DNA of 64,000 nucleotides from Paenibacillus xylanexedens (lineage in GTDB: Bacteria; Bacillota; Bacilli; Paenibacillales; Paenibacillaceae), in the NCBI RefSeq assembly GCF_007680605.1, contig NZ_VEIO01000001.1:1488001-1552000 (forward strand). Direction: 5' to 3'. Of this stretch, positions 7,900 to 17,348 are shown piece by piece (position 1 is the stretch's first letter; every line of letters begins with the position of its first letter). Made by a program: the position numbers and the translations under genes. The notes below the pieces were generated by a model. The model was not told the origin of the DNA, made no database searches, and was given only the letters and a program-made list of their open reading frames with translations.

Positions 7900-10797
7900 A
7901 TGCGGTCACGTAAGAAAAAGGTACTGATTCTGGCACTTGTTCTGGCTTTGGTGTTCTCGATCATCGTGATCTATCCATCCAAGAATCAGAACCCCGGGAC
8001 AGTGCATGCACTTGAGGATTTTGAAGCTGTAGCGGGCACCAGAGATTCACGAAGTTATGAACATTATCAGGAAACGTATGCGAGCACTGCCAAACCGGAC
8101 ACGACCGTAAGGATTCAAGGTGAAGCTTATACGGAGGCGGATAACGGAGAGTTCAAGGTGGTGCAAGGATATGAAGGGCTGGATGGGAGTGCAGTCATTA
8201 CACCCGAATCCGGAACCATTCGCTGGGATGTTCCCGTTCAAGTGAGTGGTTTATATCAGGTTCGCATTCACTATTATCCTGTCGAAGGCAAAAGCTCCGG
8301 AATCGAGCGCAAGCTGGAGTTAAACGGAGAAGTTCCTTTTCGCGAAGCAGATGTACTTCTGTTCGACAGGGTATGGGGCAATCGCGAAGATCACGTCCGG
8401 CAGGATGATCGAGGAAACGATCTCAGACCAAGACAAGTGGAGAAGCCGGAATGGCAGCTCGCTTCGTTTCGAGATAGTGCCGGATATTTTGAGGAACCGT
8501 TCCAGTTTTATTTTGAAAAAGGCAACCAGCAATTATCTCTGACCTCTCTCAGAGAGAGTATGGCGATTGATTACATCGAACTCTATCAGGAAGAGGCCGT
8601 TCCTACGTATGCCGAAATCCAGAAGACGTATGATTCGTTAGGTTTAAAGCCAGCCAGCCCCATCATGCTGAAAGTGCAAGGCGAAGAAGCAATCACCAAA
8701 TCTTCACCTACACTTGCGCCCATCTCGGATCGATCCAGTCCATCCCTGGAACCCTACGACGTATCCAAAATTCGGATCAATGCCATCGGAGGCGTGAACT
8801 GGAAACTTCCGGGGGAATGGGTTGAATGGGAGATTGATGTGCCTGAGGATGGTTTGTACCAGATTGCGTTAAAAGTAAAACAGGATCAGCTTCGGGGTAT
8901 CTATGCCACACGAAGTCTTACCATTAACGGCAAAGCTCCTTTTGAAGAGATGAAGCGAATTCGCTTCAACTATAGTCCGTCCTGGCAGACACAAGTGCTT
9001 GGAAGCGGTGAAGATGAGCCTTATCAGTTCCATCTGGAGAAAGGAAAACATCGTTTACGGATGACGGTCACACTTGGCGATATTGCCCCGTTACTTCGAA
9101 CCGTAGAATCAAGCGTACTTGAATTAAATGAAATGTACCGCAAAATTCTAATGATTACCTCCAACAAACCTGATCCACTTCGGGATTATCAGTTGGAGAA
9201 ACGTATTCCAGAGATGACTGAGGTTTTTGAAAAACAAGCTGTTGTACTCACATCTGTCGCTGAGTATCTCGAAAAAGCAACCGGAGAACAGAGTGATAAA
9301 GTAGCTATTCTGAATGCCATGGTTGTACAGCTCAAGGATATGGCGGCAAGGCCGGAAACCGTTCCGAAACGATTGGATACATTCAAAATTAACGTCGGTG
9401 GCCTAGGCACATGGATTCTGACCGTACGTGAGCAACCGATCACGATGGATTACCTGGTTGTAGCTCCTTCAGGACAAGAAATGCCAAAGGCTGAAGCGTC
9501 TGCGTTCCAACAAGTGAAACACGAACTTGGTGCCTATGTTGCTTCCTATACGGAAGACTATGACAGCATCGGTAACGTGGAGAAAAAGAAGGACTCGATC
9601 ACCGTATGGATCACCACCGGACGGGATCAGGCTCAAGTGCTTAAGGGCATGATTGACGATACGTTTACGCCGGATACCGATGTGTCTGTGCAACTGAGAC
9701 TTGTGCCGCCGAATATTTTGTTACCCGCAACGCTGGCTGGGGAAGGTCCCGATGTAGCGATGCAAATGGGTGAAGATATTCCTGTGAACTATGCGATGAG
9801 AAATGCGGCAGCAGATCTGAGCAAGTTCCCGGATTTCAAAGAGGTGGCCAGCAGATTCCGGGCAAGCGGAATAACACCTTATGAGTATGACGGTGGAGTG
9901 TATGCACTACCGGAGCAACAGCATTTCCCCATGCTTTTTTACCGCAAGGATATATTGAATGAACTGGGTCTGGAGCCGCCAAAAACTTGGCAGGACGTGT
10001 ATAATGCGATCGCTGTGTTGCAAAAGCACAATATGGAGTTCTATCTGCCGATTGAAGATACGCTGAACAATGCCAACATGGTTCCTAACGCAACCTTTGC
10101 GATGCTGTTGTATCAAAATGACGGAAATTTCTACACCGAAGACGGGAGAAAGAGTGCTCTTGATTCGGAAATTTCGATGGAAGCATTCAAACGCTGGACG
10201 CAATTTTATACGAATTACAAATTCCCGTTGAAAGCCGATTTCCCGAACCGTTTCCGTACAGGAGAAATGCCGATTGGCATTGCCGATTACACGACTTATA
10301 ACATGCTGACGGTATTAGCACCGGAAATCCGCAACCTGTGGGACTTCACGATTGTGCCTGGCACACAGCTTCCAGATGGTTCTATACGGCATGAGGTAGC
10401 TAGCGCGAGCAGTGCGGTCATGATGCTCGAAAATGCGGGCAACAAAGAAGCGGCATGGAAATTCATGAAGTGGTGGACGGATGAGTCAACCCAGATCGAG
10501 TATGGACGAGAAATGGAAGGCCTGATGGGAGCGGCTGCTCGTTATCCTACAGCGAACATTGAAGCTTTAGAACAGTTACCTTGGCCAGTGAAGGATTACC
10601 AGAACCTGGAGAAGCAATGGGAATGGGTGCAAGGGATTCCGCAGATGCCAGGGGGCTATTTTACAGGTCGACATTTGGATAATGCTTTCCGAAAAGTGGT
10701 TAACGCGAATGAAAATCCACGTGAGGCTTTATCAGACTATGTACTATATATTGACGATGAGATTGAACTGAAACGCAAGGAATTTAATCTGAAATAA
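7900..10797 (+). CDS. Membrane-tethered fusion of two CBM-like modules and a solute-binding domain
   Basis: A 965-residue protein. A basic N-terminus and one membrane segment (about 8-25) make a signal anchor without a lipobox Cys. Two similar beta-sandwich modules follow (about 65-230 and 255-410). Both contain the pattern W-[DE]-V-x-V-x-x-G-LYQ-[VI] followed by a short element like LNGEVPF or INGKAPF, as in CBM6/35-like carbohydrate-binding modules. A helical region (about 410-490) leads to a family-1 solute-binding domain (about 560-935) containing GEGPDVAMQMGEDIP, FYRKDILNELGLEPP and KRWTQFYTNY. The ATG at 7900 follows AGGAAAGGGG; the frame is open further upstream only through the repeat element. 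It is followed after 19 bases by a permease gene. It probably captures polysaccharide chains at the cell surface and presents ends to the importer; that role is inference. Confidence 0.85.
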   Translation: MRSRKKKVLILALVLALVFSIIVIYPSKNQNPGTVHALEDFEAVAGTRDSRSYEHYQETYASTAKPDTTVRIQGEAYTEADNGEFKVVQGYEGLDGSAVITPESGTIRWDVPVQVSGLYQVRIHYYPVEGKSSGIERKLELNGEVPFREADVLLFDRVWGNREDHVRQDDRGNDLRPRQVEKPEWQLASFRDSAGYFEEPFQFYFEKGNQQLSLTSLRESMAIDYIELYQEEAVPTYAEIQKTYDSLGLKPASPIMLKVQGEEAITKSSPTLAPISDRSSPSLEPYDVSKIRINAIGGVNWKLPGEWVEWEIDVPEDGLYQIALKVKQDQLRGIYATRSLTINGKAPFEEMKRIRFNYSPSWQTQVLGSGEDEPYQFHLEKGKHRLRMTVTLGDIAPLLRTVESSVLELNEMYRKILMITSNKPDPLRDYQLEKRIPEMTEVFEKQAVVLTSVAEYLEKATGEQSDKVAILNAMVVQLKDMAARPETVPKRLDTFKINVGGLGTWILTVREQPITMDYLVVAPSGQEMPKAEASAFQQVKHELGAYVASYTEDYDSIGNVEKKKDSITVWITTGRDQAQVLKGMIDDTFTPDTDVSVQLRLVPPNILLPATLAGEGPDVAMQMGEDIPVNYAMRNAAADLSKFPDFKEVASRFRASGITPYEYDGGVYALPEQQHFPMLFYRKDILNELGLEPPKTWQDVYNAIAVLQKHNMEFYLPIEDTLNNANMVPNATFAMLLYQNDGNFYTEDGRKSALDSEISMEAFKRWTQFYTNYKFPLKADFPNRFRTGEMPIGIADYTTYNMLTVLAPEIRNLWDFTIVPGTQLPDGSIRHEVASASSAVMMLENAGNKEAAWKFMKWWTDESTQIEYGREMEGLMGAAARYPTANIEALEQLPWPVKDYQNLEKQWEWVQGIPQMPGGYFTGRHLDNAFRKVVNANENPREALSDYVLYIDDEIELKRKEFNLK

Positions 10798-10816
10798 ATG
10801 AAAGGGAGGGTAACGG

Positions 10817-11773
10817 TTGCAAGCAAAAACATCCAAGACAGCCGCCGCTCCTGTTATGCATACACGCCAGGTCGGCTGGTGGTCCTTATTGAAAAGGAAT
10901 CTGTATCTCAGCAGGCATTATTACGTCTTAATGGCACCATTTATGCTGATCTTTTTCATGTTTACGGTTATTCCGGTAGGCATATCGCTCGGTCTTAGCT
11001 TTTTTCACTTTAATATGCTGGAATTTCCGCGTTTTGTCGGTTGGCAAAACTATTCCCGGTTGTTCCTGAACGACGACGTATTTCTAATCGCACTCAAAAA
11101 CACGTTGCTTTTTGCAGTGATCACGGGTCCAGTCAGTTATATTGCCTGTTTTTTGTTTGCTTGGATCATCAATGAGCTGTCTCCTAAAGTACGGGCGATT
11201 ATGACATTGGTTTTCTATGCACCATCGATCTCAGGTAATGTATTTTTCATCTGGCTGATCATTTTTTCTGGTGACAGCTACGGATATATGAACGGATTCC
11301 TTATGCGCCTTGGCGTGATTCTGGAGCCAATTCAGTGGCTTTCCAACGAAAAGTATGTACTGGGCATCGTTATATTGGTGCAACTCTGGCTTAGTCTCGG
11401 AACGAGCTTTTTGGCTTTTATTGCAGGTTTGCAGACGATTGACCGCTCGCTGGTGGAGGCCGGAACGGTGGACGGTATCAAAAACCGCTGGCAGGAGCTC
11501 TGGTACATTACGCTGCCATCCATGAGACCTCAGCTGATGTTTGGTGCAGTCATGCAGATTACAGCCTCGTTCGCTGTAGCCGAAATCTCGATTGCGCTGG
11601 CCGGTTTCCCAAGTGTTAACTATGCAGCACATACCGTGGTCACCCATTTGATGGACTTTGGTACGATTCGCTTTGAGATGGGATATGCTTCAGCGATCGC
11701 AACCGTCCTGTTTGCACTGATGCTTGGAACGAACATTTTCACGCAAAAAATGCTGAGAAAGATAGGTGAATGA
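10817..11773 (+). CDS. ABC sugar importer permease (MalF/UgpA type), pair 1
   Basis: A 318-residue inner-membrane permease with about six membrane segments. The cytoplasmic EAA loop reads LVEAGTVDGI...WYITLP, the contact point for the ATPase; it has EAG in place of the usual EAA. The TTG start at 10817 follows AAAGGGAGGG. The stop overlaps the next permease start (ATGA), so the two are translationally coupled and likely form a heterodimer. It lies directly after the CBM-SBP fusion, which makes that protein, or the lipoprotein at 6278, its likely partner. Confidence 0.92.
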   Translation: MQAKTSKTAAAPVMHTRQVGWWSLLKRNLYLSRHYYVLMAPFMLIFFMFTVIPVGISLGLSFFHFNMLEFPRFVGWQNYSRLFLNDDVFLIALKNTLLFAVITGPVSYIACFLFAWIINELSPKVRAIMTLVFYAPSISGNVFFIWLIIFSGDSYGYMNGFLMRLGVILEPIQWLSNEKYVLGIVILVQLWLSLGTSFLAFIAGLQTIDRSLVEAGTVDGIKNRWQELWYITLPSMRPQLMFGAVMQITASFAVAEISIALAGFPSVNYAAHTVVTHLMDFGTIRFEMGYASAIATVLFALMLGTNIFTQKMLRKIGE

Positions 11774-12651
11774 CGATGACCAGCAAAGTACGTGCGATCT
11801 TCGGCATGCCGAAGAGACTCAACCGGTCATTTACCGTCAGTTTCATGTTGTTTGCGCTACTGGCCGTGTTCGGATCATTTATGGTGCTTCCGTTGATTTA
11901 TGCGGTCAACAATGCCTTTAAGCCGCTGGATGAGCTGTTTATTTTCCCGCCGCGCTTCTGGGTGAACAATCCGACGACCGAAAATTTCGCAGATTTGATT
12001 AATCTGATGGGCAATTCCTGGGTCCCCTTATCTCGATATATTGCTAATACACTTCTCATTACCCTGGTGGGCACGGCTGGGCACATTCTTCTTGCTTCTG
12101 CAGCGGCTTACCCTTTGGCAAAATATCGTTTTCCGGGATCAAAAATATTATTCACCATTGTTATTCTGTCATTGATGTTCTCGCCGCACGTTACGGCCAT
12201 TCCGAACTACATGGTGATGTCCTGGCTGGGCTGGATCAACACACACGCTTCCATCATTGTGCCTTCGCTGGCATTCTCACTCGGGCTGTTTCTAATGAAA
12301 CAGTTCATGGAACAGATTCCGGATGCGTTGCTGGAAGCGGCGAAGATTGACGGTGCGAATGAATATCGGATTTTTTGGAGCATTGTGATGCCTAACGTGA
12401 AGCCAGCATGGCTCACACTTATGATTTTACAATTCCCTGCCCTATGGGGAACAGACGGCGGTAGTTTTATTTACAGTGAAAATCTCAAAACGTTGCATTA
12501 TGCACTCAGTCAGATCGTACAAGGCGGGATTGCCAGAGCAGGGGTTGGTGCTGCAGTAGCGCTACTGCTCATGATCGTACCGATCACGTTGTTTGTTATC
12601 TCTCAGAGCAGTGTGATGCAGACGATGGCTACTTCGGGCATGAAAGAATAG
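11770..12651 (+). CDS. ABC sugar importer permease (MalG/UgpE type), pair 1
   Basis: A 293-residue permease with about six membrane segments and the EAA loop LLEAAKIDGANEYRIFWSIVMP. It pairs with the upstream permease, whose stop it overlaps by four bases; a second in-frame ATG at 11776 is possible. After the EAA loop it carries GTDGGSFIYSENLKTLHYAL where MalG-like proteins have WNDF-type sequence, a mild variation. The gene is followed by GAAAGGAGGC and a GTG-start gene within 15 bases. Confidence 0.92.
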   Translation: MTMTSKVRAIFGMPKRLNRSFTVSFMLFALLAVFGSFMVLPLIYAVNNAFKPLDELFIFPPRFWVNNPTTENFADLINLMGNSWVPLSRYIANTLLITLVGTAGHILLASAAAYPLAKYRFPGSKILFTIVILSLMFSPHVTAIPNYMVMSWLGWINTHASIIVPSLAFSLGLFLMKQFMEQIPDALLEAAKIDGANEYRIFWSIVMPNVKPAWLTLMILQFPALWGTDGGSFIYSENLKTLHYALSQIVQGGIARAGVGAAVALLLMIVPITLFVISQSSVMQTMATSGMKE

Positions 12652-12666
12652 AAAGGAGGCAGCAAA

Positions 12667-14142
12667 GTGCAACATAGCACGCGAAAAAGCACATGGAAAC
12701 AACATAAATGGGTCATCATGGGCATGGTCTGCCTCCTGCTGTTCAGTTCAGCGGCACTGCCTGTGAGCGCAGACGGCGAGCCAGATGCCTACCATTATTC
12801 CTATTACGGAGATACCGTTCCAGCTCCGGCTGCTTATGAAGCTACAACGATTATTACAGGCAAGAAGCTGAATATAACGCCTTTCAAGGAACCAAGTGAT
12901 ATGCATGTTACCGCAGATGAGCGTGTCTATGTGCTTGATTCGGGCAATGGAAGAATTGTAGAAATGGATCGCAATTTTAAGCTTGTGCGCACCATTGAGT
13001 CGTTCAAAAACGACGGCAAAGAAGATCAATTTAAAAACCCGCAAGGGTTGTTTGTAACGGAAAAAGGAGATTTATTGATTGCTGATTCGGATAATCAGCG
13101 GGTTGTGCATTTGGATAACAAGGGACAGCTAGTGAAAATTGTATCTGAACCCAAGTCGGACTTGTTAAATGAGGACTTTCAATTCAAACCCATTCGGATT
13201 GTGATGGATCAGGGGGAGCGCATTTACGTAATGGCCGCAGGTGTATTTGACGGATTTATGGAATTCAGCGCCGATGGTGAGTTTTCCTCTTTCATTGGTG
13301 CGAATCGGGTTCAGGTTGATCCGGTTGAATATCTCTGGAAACGATTCGCTACTCGGGAACAGCGCAGTCAGATGGTCATGTTCACTCCAACCGAATTCAC
13401 CAACCTGGATATGGACAAAGAAGGATTTATCTACGCCACCAGCGGTGATCGCGGCAAAGATCCCATTAAAAAATTGAATGCCCAAGGAACAGACATTTTA
13501 CGGAGAGAAGGATATTCAGCACCTCAAGGTGATCTGAGATATACCGCGGAAGCTGGACCATCACGTCTGATTGATGTCGATGTGGGCGACAGTGACATGT
13601 ACTCTGTTCTCGATTCAAACAGGGGCCGTATCTTTACCTACAATGGCGACGGCTATCTGCTCCATATTTTTGGCGGTATCGGGAACCGATTGGGCATGTT
13701 TAATACACCTGTTGCGCTGGAGCGAGCGGGAGACCGGATGCTTGTACTGGATAAAGCACTCGGTGAAATTACCGTATTTCAAACGACAGAGTATGGACGC
13801 ACACTACATGATGCCGTGCGCAGTTATTACAACGGAGAAGAAGATCAGTCTTCGGAACTGTTTGCGAAGGCTGCCGAGATGAATGCCAATCTGGAATATG
13901 CCTATGCAGGTATTGGTAAAGCGCTGCTTCGCCAGAAAGAATATGCCGAGTCGGCGCAATACTTCAAGCAAAGCATGGAGCGTCAAGGGTATTCCAAAGC
14001 TTTTCTTCTCTATCGGAAAGAACTGATGCGTGAACACTTTTCATGGGTGATGTCCGGTATATTCCTGGCTGTAGCTGCGTTTGTCACCGTCGCCATCGTT
14101 CGCAGGCAGAAAAGGAGGACAACGAATGCAGGCATCAAGTAA
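12667..14142 (+). CDS. NHL-repeat/TPR membrane-anchored extracellular protein
   Basis: A 491-residue protein. It has an N-terminal signal or anchor (about 15-37, cleavable at VSADG), an NHL-type beta-propeller (about 55-400) with repeated units such as VYVLDSGNGRIVEMD, LLIADSDNQRVVHLD and MLVLDKALGEITVF, a short TPR-like helical part (about 395-465, including YAYAGIGKALLRQKEYAESAQ) and a C-terminal membrane segment (about 467-483) followed by basic residues. The predicted topology places the propeller outside the cell. The GTG start at 12667 follows GAAAGGAGGC. Its stop overlaps the next gene by 17 bases. Placement between permeases and a Yip1-like membrane protein suggests a structural component of the import machinery; NHL propellers usually mediate protein or glycan binding. 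Function is not established. Confidence 0.85.
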   Translation: MQHSTRKSTWKQHKWVIMGMVCLLLFSSAALPVSADGEPDAYHYSYYGDTVPAPAAYEATTIITGKKLNITPFKEPSDMHVTADERVYVLDSGNGRIVEMDRNFKLVRTIESFKNDGKEDQFKNPQGLFVTEKGDLLIADSDNQRVVHLDNKGQLVKIVSEPKSDLLNEDFQFKPIRIVMDQGERIYVMAAGVFDGFMEFSADGEFSSFIGANRVQVDPVEYLWKRFATREQRSQMVMFTPTEFTNLDMDKEGFIYATSGDRGKDPIKKLNAQGTDILRREGYSAPQGDLRYTAEAGPSRLIDVDVGDSDMYSVLDSNRGRIFTYNGDGYLLHIFGGIGNRLGMFNTPVALERAGDRMLVLDKALGEITVFQTTEYGRTLHDAVRSYYNGEEDQSSELFAKAAEMNANLEYAYAGIGKALLRQKEYAESAQYFKQSMERQGYSKAFLLYRKELMREHFSWVMSGIFLAVAAFVTVAIVRRQKRRTTNAGIK

Positions 14143-14761
14143 ACAATTGTACCAGTACCCGCTTCATCTTATTTTTCATCCCTTTGACGGGTATTGGGAA
14201 TTGAAATATGAGCGGAATCAAAAAACGACACTGCTGATCTCTTTGATGATTATGGTGTTGCTCGTATTCACTAAAATTTTGCAAGCCCAATACAGTGGCT
14301 TTCTGATTAATTTTAACAATCCCAAGTACCTGAACAGCCTACTTGAGATGGTGTACGTTGTTATTCCCGTGTTGTTCTGGTGTGTGGCCAACTGGTCGTT
14401 AACCACCTTGATGGATGGCGAGGGCAAGTTCTCTGAAATTTTCATGTCTACGTGTTTTGCCCTGGTTCCGATGTTTCTGGTGCATTTCCCGTGGATCTGG
14501 CTGAGTCTCGCTATTTCTGCACAGGAAACGGCATTTTATTACTTTTCTAACGCGATTGCGGTTTGCTGGACCGTGTATCTTTTATTTGTAGGCAACATGA
14601 TCGTGCATCAGTACACACCAGCCAAAACGATTCTAACGATGCTCCTCACGCTAGTAGCTATGGCATTTATGGCATTTCTATGTTTGTTGTTCTTTAGCCT
14701 TGTGCAGCAGATCGTTTCTTTTGTTTATACCATCTATCAGGAATTAGTGCTTCGGGGCTAG
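14126..14761 (+). CDS. Yip1-like multi-spanning membrane protein
   Basis: A 211-residue protein with a short cytoplasmic N-terminus containing HPFDGYWELKYERN, then five hydrophobic segments (roughly 33-53, 70-90, 105-128, 140-160 and 170-195). The N-terminal motif and layout match bacterial Yip1/DUF1282-type proteins. The ATG at 14126 is set by AAAGGAGGAC at 14111-14120, inside the end of the NHL gene; the frame is open further up but has no signal there. Its role in a sugar-import operon is unknown. Close packing with the NHL and DUF5696 genes suggests these three act together. Confidence 0.75.
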   Translation: MQASSKQLYQYPLHLIFHPFDGYWELKYERNQKTTLLISLMIMVLLVFTKILQAQYSGFLINFNNPKYLNSLLEMVYVVIPVLFWCVANWSLTTLMDGEGKFSEIFMSTCFALVPMFLVHFPWIWLSLAISAQETAFYYFSNAIAVCWTVYLLFVGNMIVHQYTPAKTILTMLLTLVAMAFMAFLCLLFFSLVQQIVSFVYTIYQELVLRG

Positions 14762-14777
14762 GAAGGAGGAAATCACA

Positions 14778-17348
14778 ATGAAATATGCCGCAGCCAAAAA
14801 AATAACCGGAATATTGCTGGTGAGTAGCTTGCTTCTAAGCGGTTGTCAGTTCTCGCCATCTACGGCAGCTCGCGAGACGGCAGCAGATGTTAGTCAAGTG
14901 GAGATTCCTTCCCTGCCTCCCGGAGAAAAACTGAAATCTGCTTTTAGCGATGCCCGCATTCCCGGAATGATCGGCGTCGCCCGAAACAATGCTTTGCAGT
15001 TGTTGATCAACGAAGAGACCGCCGAGATCGCCGTTATCCATAGTAAAAGCGGCCAAATCTGGCGCAGTAACCCGGAAGAACGCGAGAAGGATGGCATTGC
15101 AGCCGGAATTAACAAGGACCTTCTGTCCTCTCAATCCAGACTTAGCTTTTTCAACAGTTCAGGCCAGAGCAGTATGGTGAATTCGTACACGGACAGTGTT
15201 CGGCACAAACAAGTGAGCTATGAAGCTTTGCCGAACGGGGTGCGCGTGCACTATCAATTCGGCAACACGGAGCGATCCGTTGAAGATCTTCCGGTAAAAA
15301 TTAGCAAGGAACGTTTTGAACAATACGTGCTGGCGAAGCTCGATAAATCTGGCGAACGGGCGTTAAAGGTTGGATATGCAGAAGATAAAGATGAGGGCGT
15401 GTACAACCGGATCGACAAAGCTATGCAGGGTCTGCAGTTGACGCGTGCTCTGAAAGCCTTTGAAGACGCCGGATACACAGAAGAAGACCTTGCCAAAGAT
15501 CATGCGGAGCATGGCATTGAGCAAGAACGTAGTGGGCCACGTCTGTTCATGCTCACGATGGAGTATGAACTGGACGGAGAGCAGCTGAAAGTACGAGTGC
15601 CAGCTTCCGGTATTCATTTTCCAGAAGAGTATCCAATCAACACTCTGTCTGTGCTGGAGTATTTCGGAGCTGGAGGCTCCAAGGAGGATGGATCGATTCT
15701 CGTACCGGACGGTTCGGGAGCGCTCATCCACTTTAACAATGGTAAATTGCAGTACCCATCCTACCAGCAAGATATTTACGGCCCCGACTTAACGATGAAG
15801 CTGCGCGAAGCCAGTTCCAATGAAAGCAAAGCGAGATTGCCTGTATTTGGCGTGATTCGTCCGGAAGGTGCTTTTCTGGGCATTATCGAAGAAGGGGATG
15901 CGGTGGCTGTAGTGAATGCGGATATCAGCGGTAAGCTGAACAGCTACAATAACGTATATCCCAGTTTCTATGTCGTGAACAAAAGTGATATTACACTTCA
16001 GTCCAGTGACATGGTTCGTACATTGCCGAAGTTTCAGAATAAACCGACGTCATCTGATTTTGTAGTTCGGTACGCATTTGTAGGTGCGGAGCAGGCTTCG
16101 TATTCGGGTCTGGCCTCACTGTACCGGGAGTACCTGGTACAGAATGGAGGACTTCCTGAGATGAAATCGTCTGAGGATCAAGCTTCAATCCCTTTTTATC
16201 TCAAGCTTTTTGGAGGAATGACAACGAGACAGCATATGCTCGGTATACCGTATAACTCCACGGAAGCCCTGACGACTTTTGATGAAGGAAAAGAGATTCT
16301 TTCGAAGCTGATGGAAAAAAACGTGTCGAACATTCAAGTTCGTTATGCTGGATGGTTCAATGGCGGACTGCACCACCGATTACCGGATTCCATTAAGGTG
16401 GACGGAGTAATTGGCGGGAAAAAAGGAATGAAAGAGTTTAGCGCATTTACGAATGAAGCGGGAATCGGGTTTTATCCCGATGTAGCGGTACTGAACGTGC
16501 AATCAAAGAAAGGATTCAGTCCATCGAGTGAGGCTTCCCGGTCTTTAACACAGGAACCTGCGATTCTATATCCAATGGATCTGGCTTTGGAGCGCCGGGC
16601 GAAAGATTTATCAGCTTCATATGTTCTCTCACCGAATGAGATTGACGATGTGACAACAGATATGCTGAAGGACATGGAACCACTCCAGGCGGGAGGCATT
16701 TCTCTGAAGGATATGGCAGAGCAGTTAAACAGTGATATGAATCCGAAGAAATTGCTTGATCGGACGCAGGCACTGGATACGGTTCGAAAAGCGTTGGATC
16801 AAATTAAACAACAAGCGGGCTCCATTGTGGCTGAAGGCGGTAACGCTTACGCGCTTCCTTACATTACAGGCCTTACGGATGCTCCGATGAGCAGTAGCCG
16901 GTTCAAACTGGAGGATGAAGAAGTTCCGTTCTTTCAGCTGGTCGTTCACGGCCGTATTCCTTATACCGGTTCTCCGTATAATCTGTCCACGTATACCGAT
17001 GCAAGACAGTATGTGCTGAAGCTGATTGAATATGGGGCGAGCCCTTATTTTGCCTGGTTTAATGCGCCTAACCATGTGGTGAAAGAAACGGACTATAACA
17101 ACCTGTATGCTGCAAATTACGAGCAGTGGATGGATCTGGCAGCGGAGATTTATGCCGAAGTCAGCCAAGTGAACGAGTCGTTCATCGGACGTCCAATGAT
17201 TACTCATGAATCTTTAAGTGAAGGTGTATTTCGAACAACCTATGAAGGCGGAGGATATGTAATTGTCAATTACAATGACTCTTCTGTTGAAGTAGAGAAT
17301 CATACCGTTGAAGCCCTAAGCTATGTGACTGGTGGTGAGCAGCTCTGA
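14778..17348 (+). CDS. DUF5696-type lipoprotein
   Basis: An 856-residue surface lipoprotein with a lipobox ending at Cys23 (LLSGC). A beta-rich N-terminal half (about 45-330, including GQIWRSNP, FMLTMEYELDG and SILVPDGSGALIHF) is followed by a larger alpha/beta half (about 400-800), with NIQVRYAGWFNGG, IGFYPDVAVLN and a conserved C-terminal YVIVNYN strand. It looks like the DUF5696 family of Paenibacillus and relatives, whose second half resembles a glycosidase-like barrel; no catalytic pair can be assigned with confidence. The ATG at 14778 follows GGAAGGAGGA. Its TGA overlaps the CTG proposed as the next permease's start. It may be a glycan-processing or glycan-binding partner of the importer. 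Confidence 0.8.
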   Translation: MKYAAAKKITGILLVSSLLLSGCQFSPSTAARETAADVSQVEIPSLPPGEKLKSAFSDARIPGMIGVARNNALQLLINEETAEIAVIHSKSGQIWRSNPEEREKDGIAAGINKDLLSSQSRLSFFNSSGQSSMVNSYTDSVRHKQVSYEALPNGVRVHYQFGNTERSVEDLPVKISKERFEQYVLAKLDKSGERALKVGYAEDKDEGVYNRIDKAMQGLQLTRALKAFEDAGYTEEDLAKDHAEHGIEQERSGPRLFMLTMEYELDGEQLKVRVPASGIHFPEEYPINTLSVLEYFGAGGSKEDGSILVPDGSGALIHFNNGKLQYPSYQQDIYGPDLTMKLREASSNESKARLPVFGVIRPEGAFLGIIEEGDAVAVVNADISGKLNSYNNVYPSFYVVNKSDITLQSSDMVRTLPKFQNKPTSSDFVVRYAFVGAEQASYSGLASLYREYLVQNGGLPEMKSSEDQASIPFYLKLFGGMTTRQHMLGIPYNSTEALTTFDEGKEILSKLMEKNVSNIQVRYAGWFNGGLHHRLPDSIKVDGVIGGKKGMKEFSAFTNEAGIGFYPDVAVLNVQSKKGFSPSSEASRSLTQEPAILYPMDLALERRAKDLSASYVLSPNEIDDVTTDMLKDMEPLQAGGISLKDMAEQLNSDMNPKKLLDRTQALDTVRKALDQIKQQAGSIVAEGGNAYALPYITGLTDAPMSSSRFKLEDEEVPFFQLVVHGRIPYTGSPYNLSTYTDARQYVLKLIEYGASPYFAWFNAPNHVVKETDYNNLYAANYEQWMDLAAEIYAEVSQVNESFIGRPMITHESLSEGVFRTTYEGGGYVIVNYNDSSVEVENHTVEALSYVTGGEQL

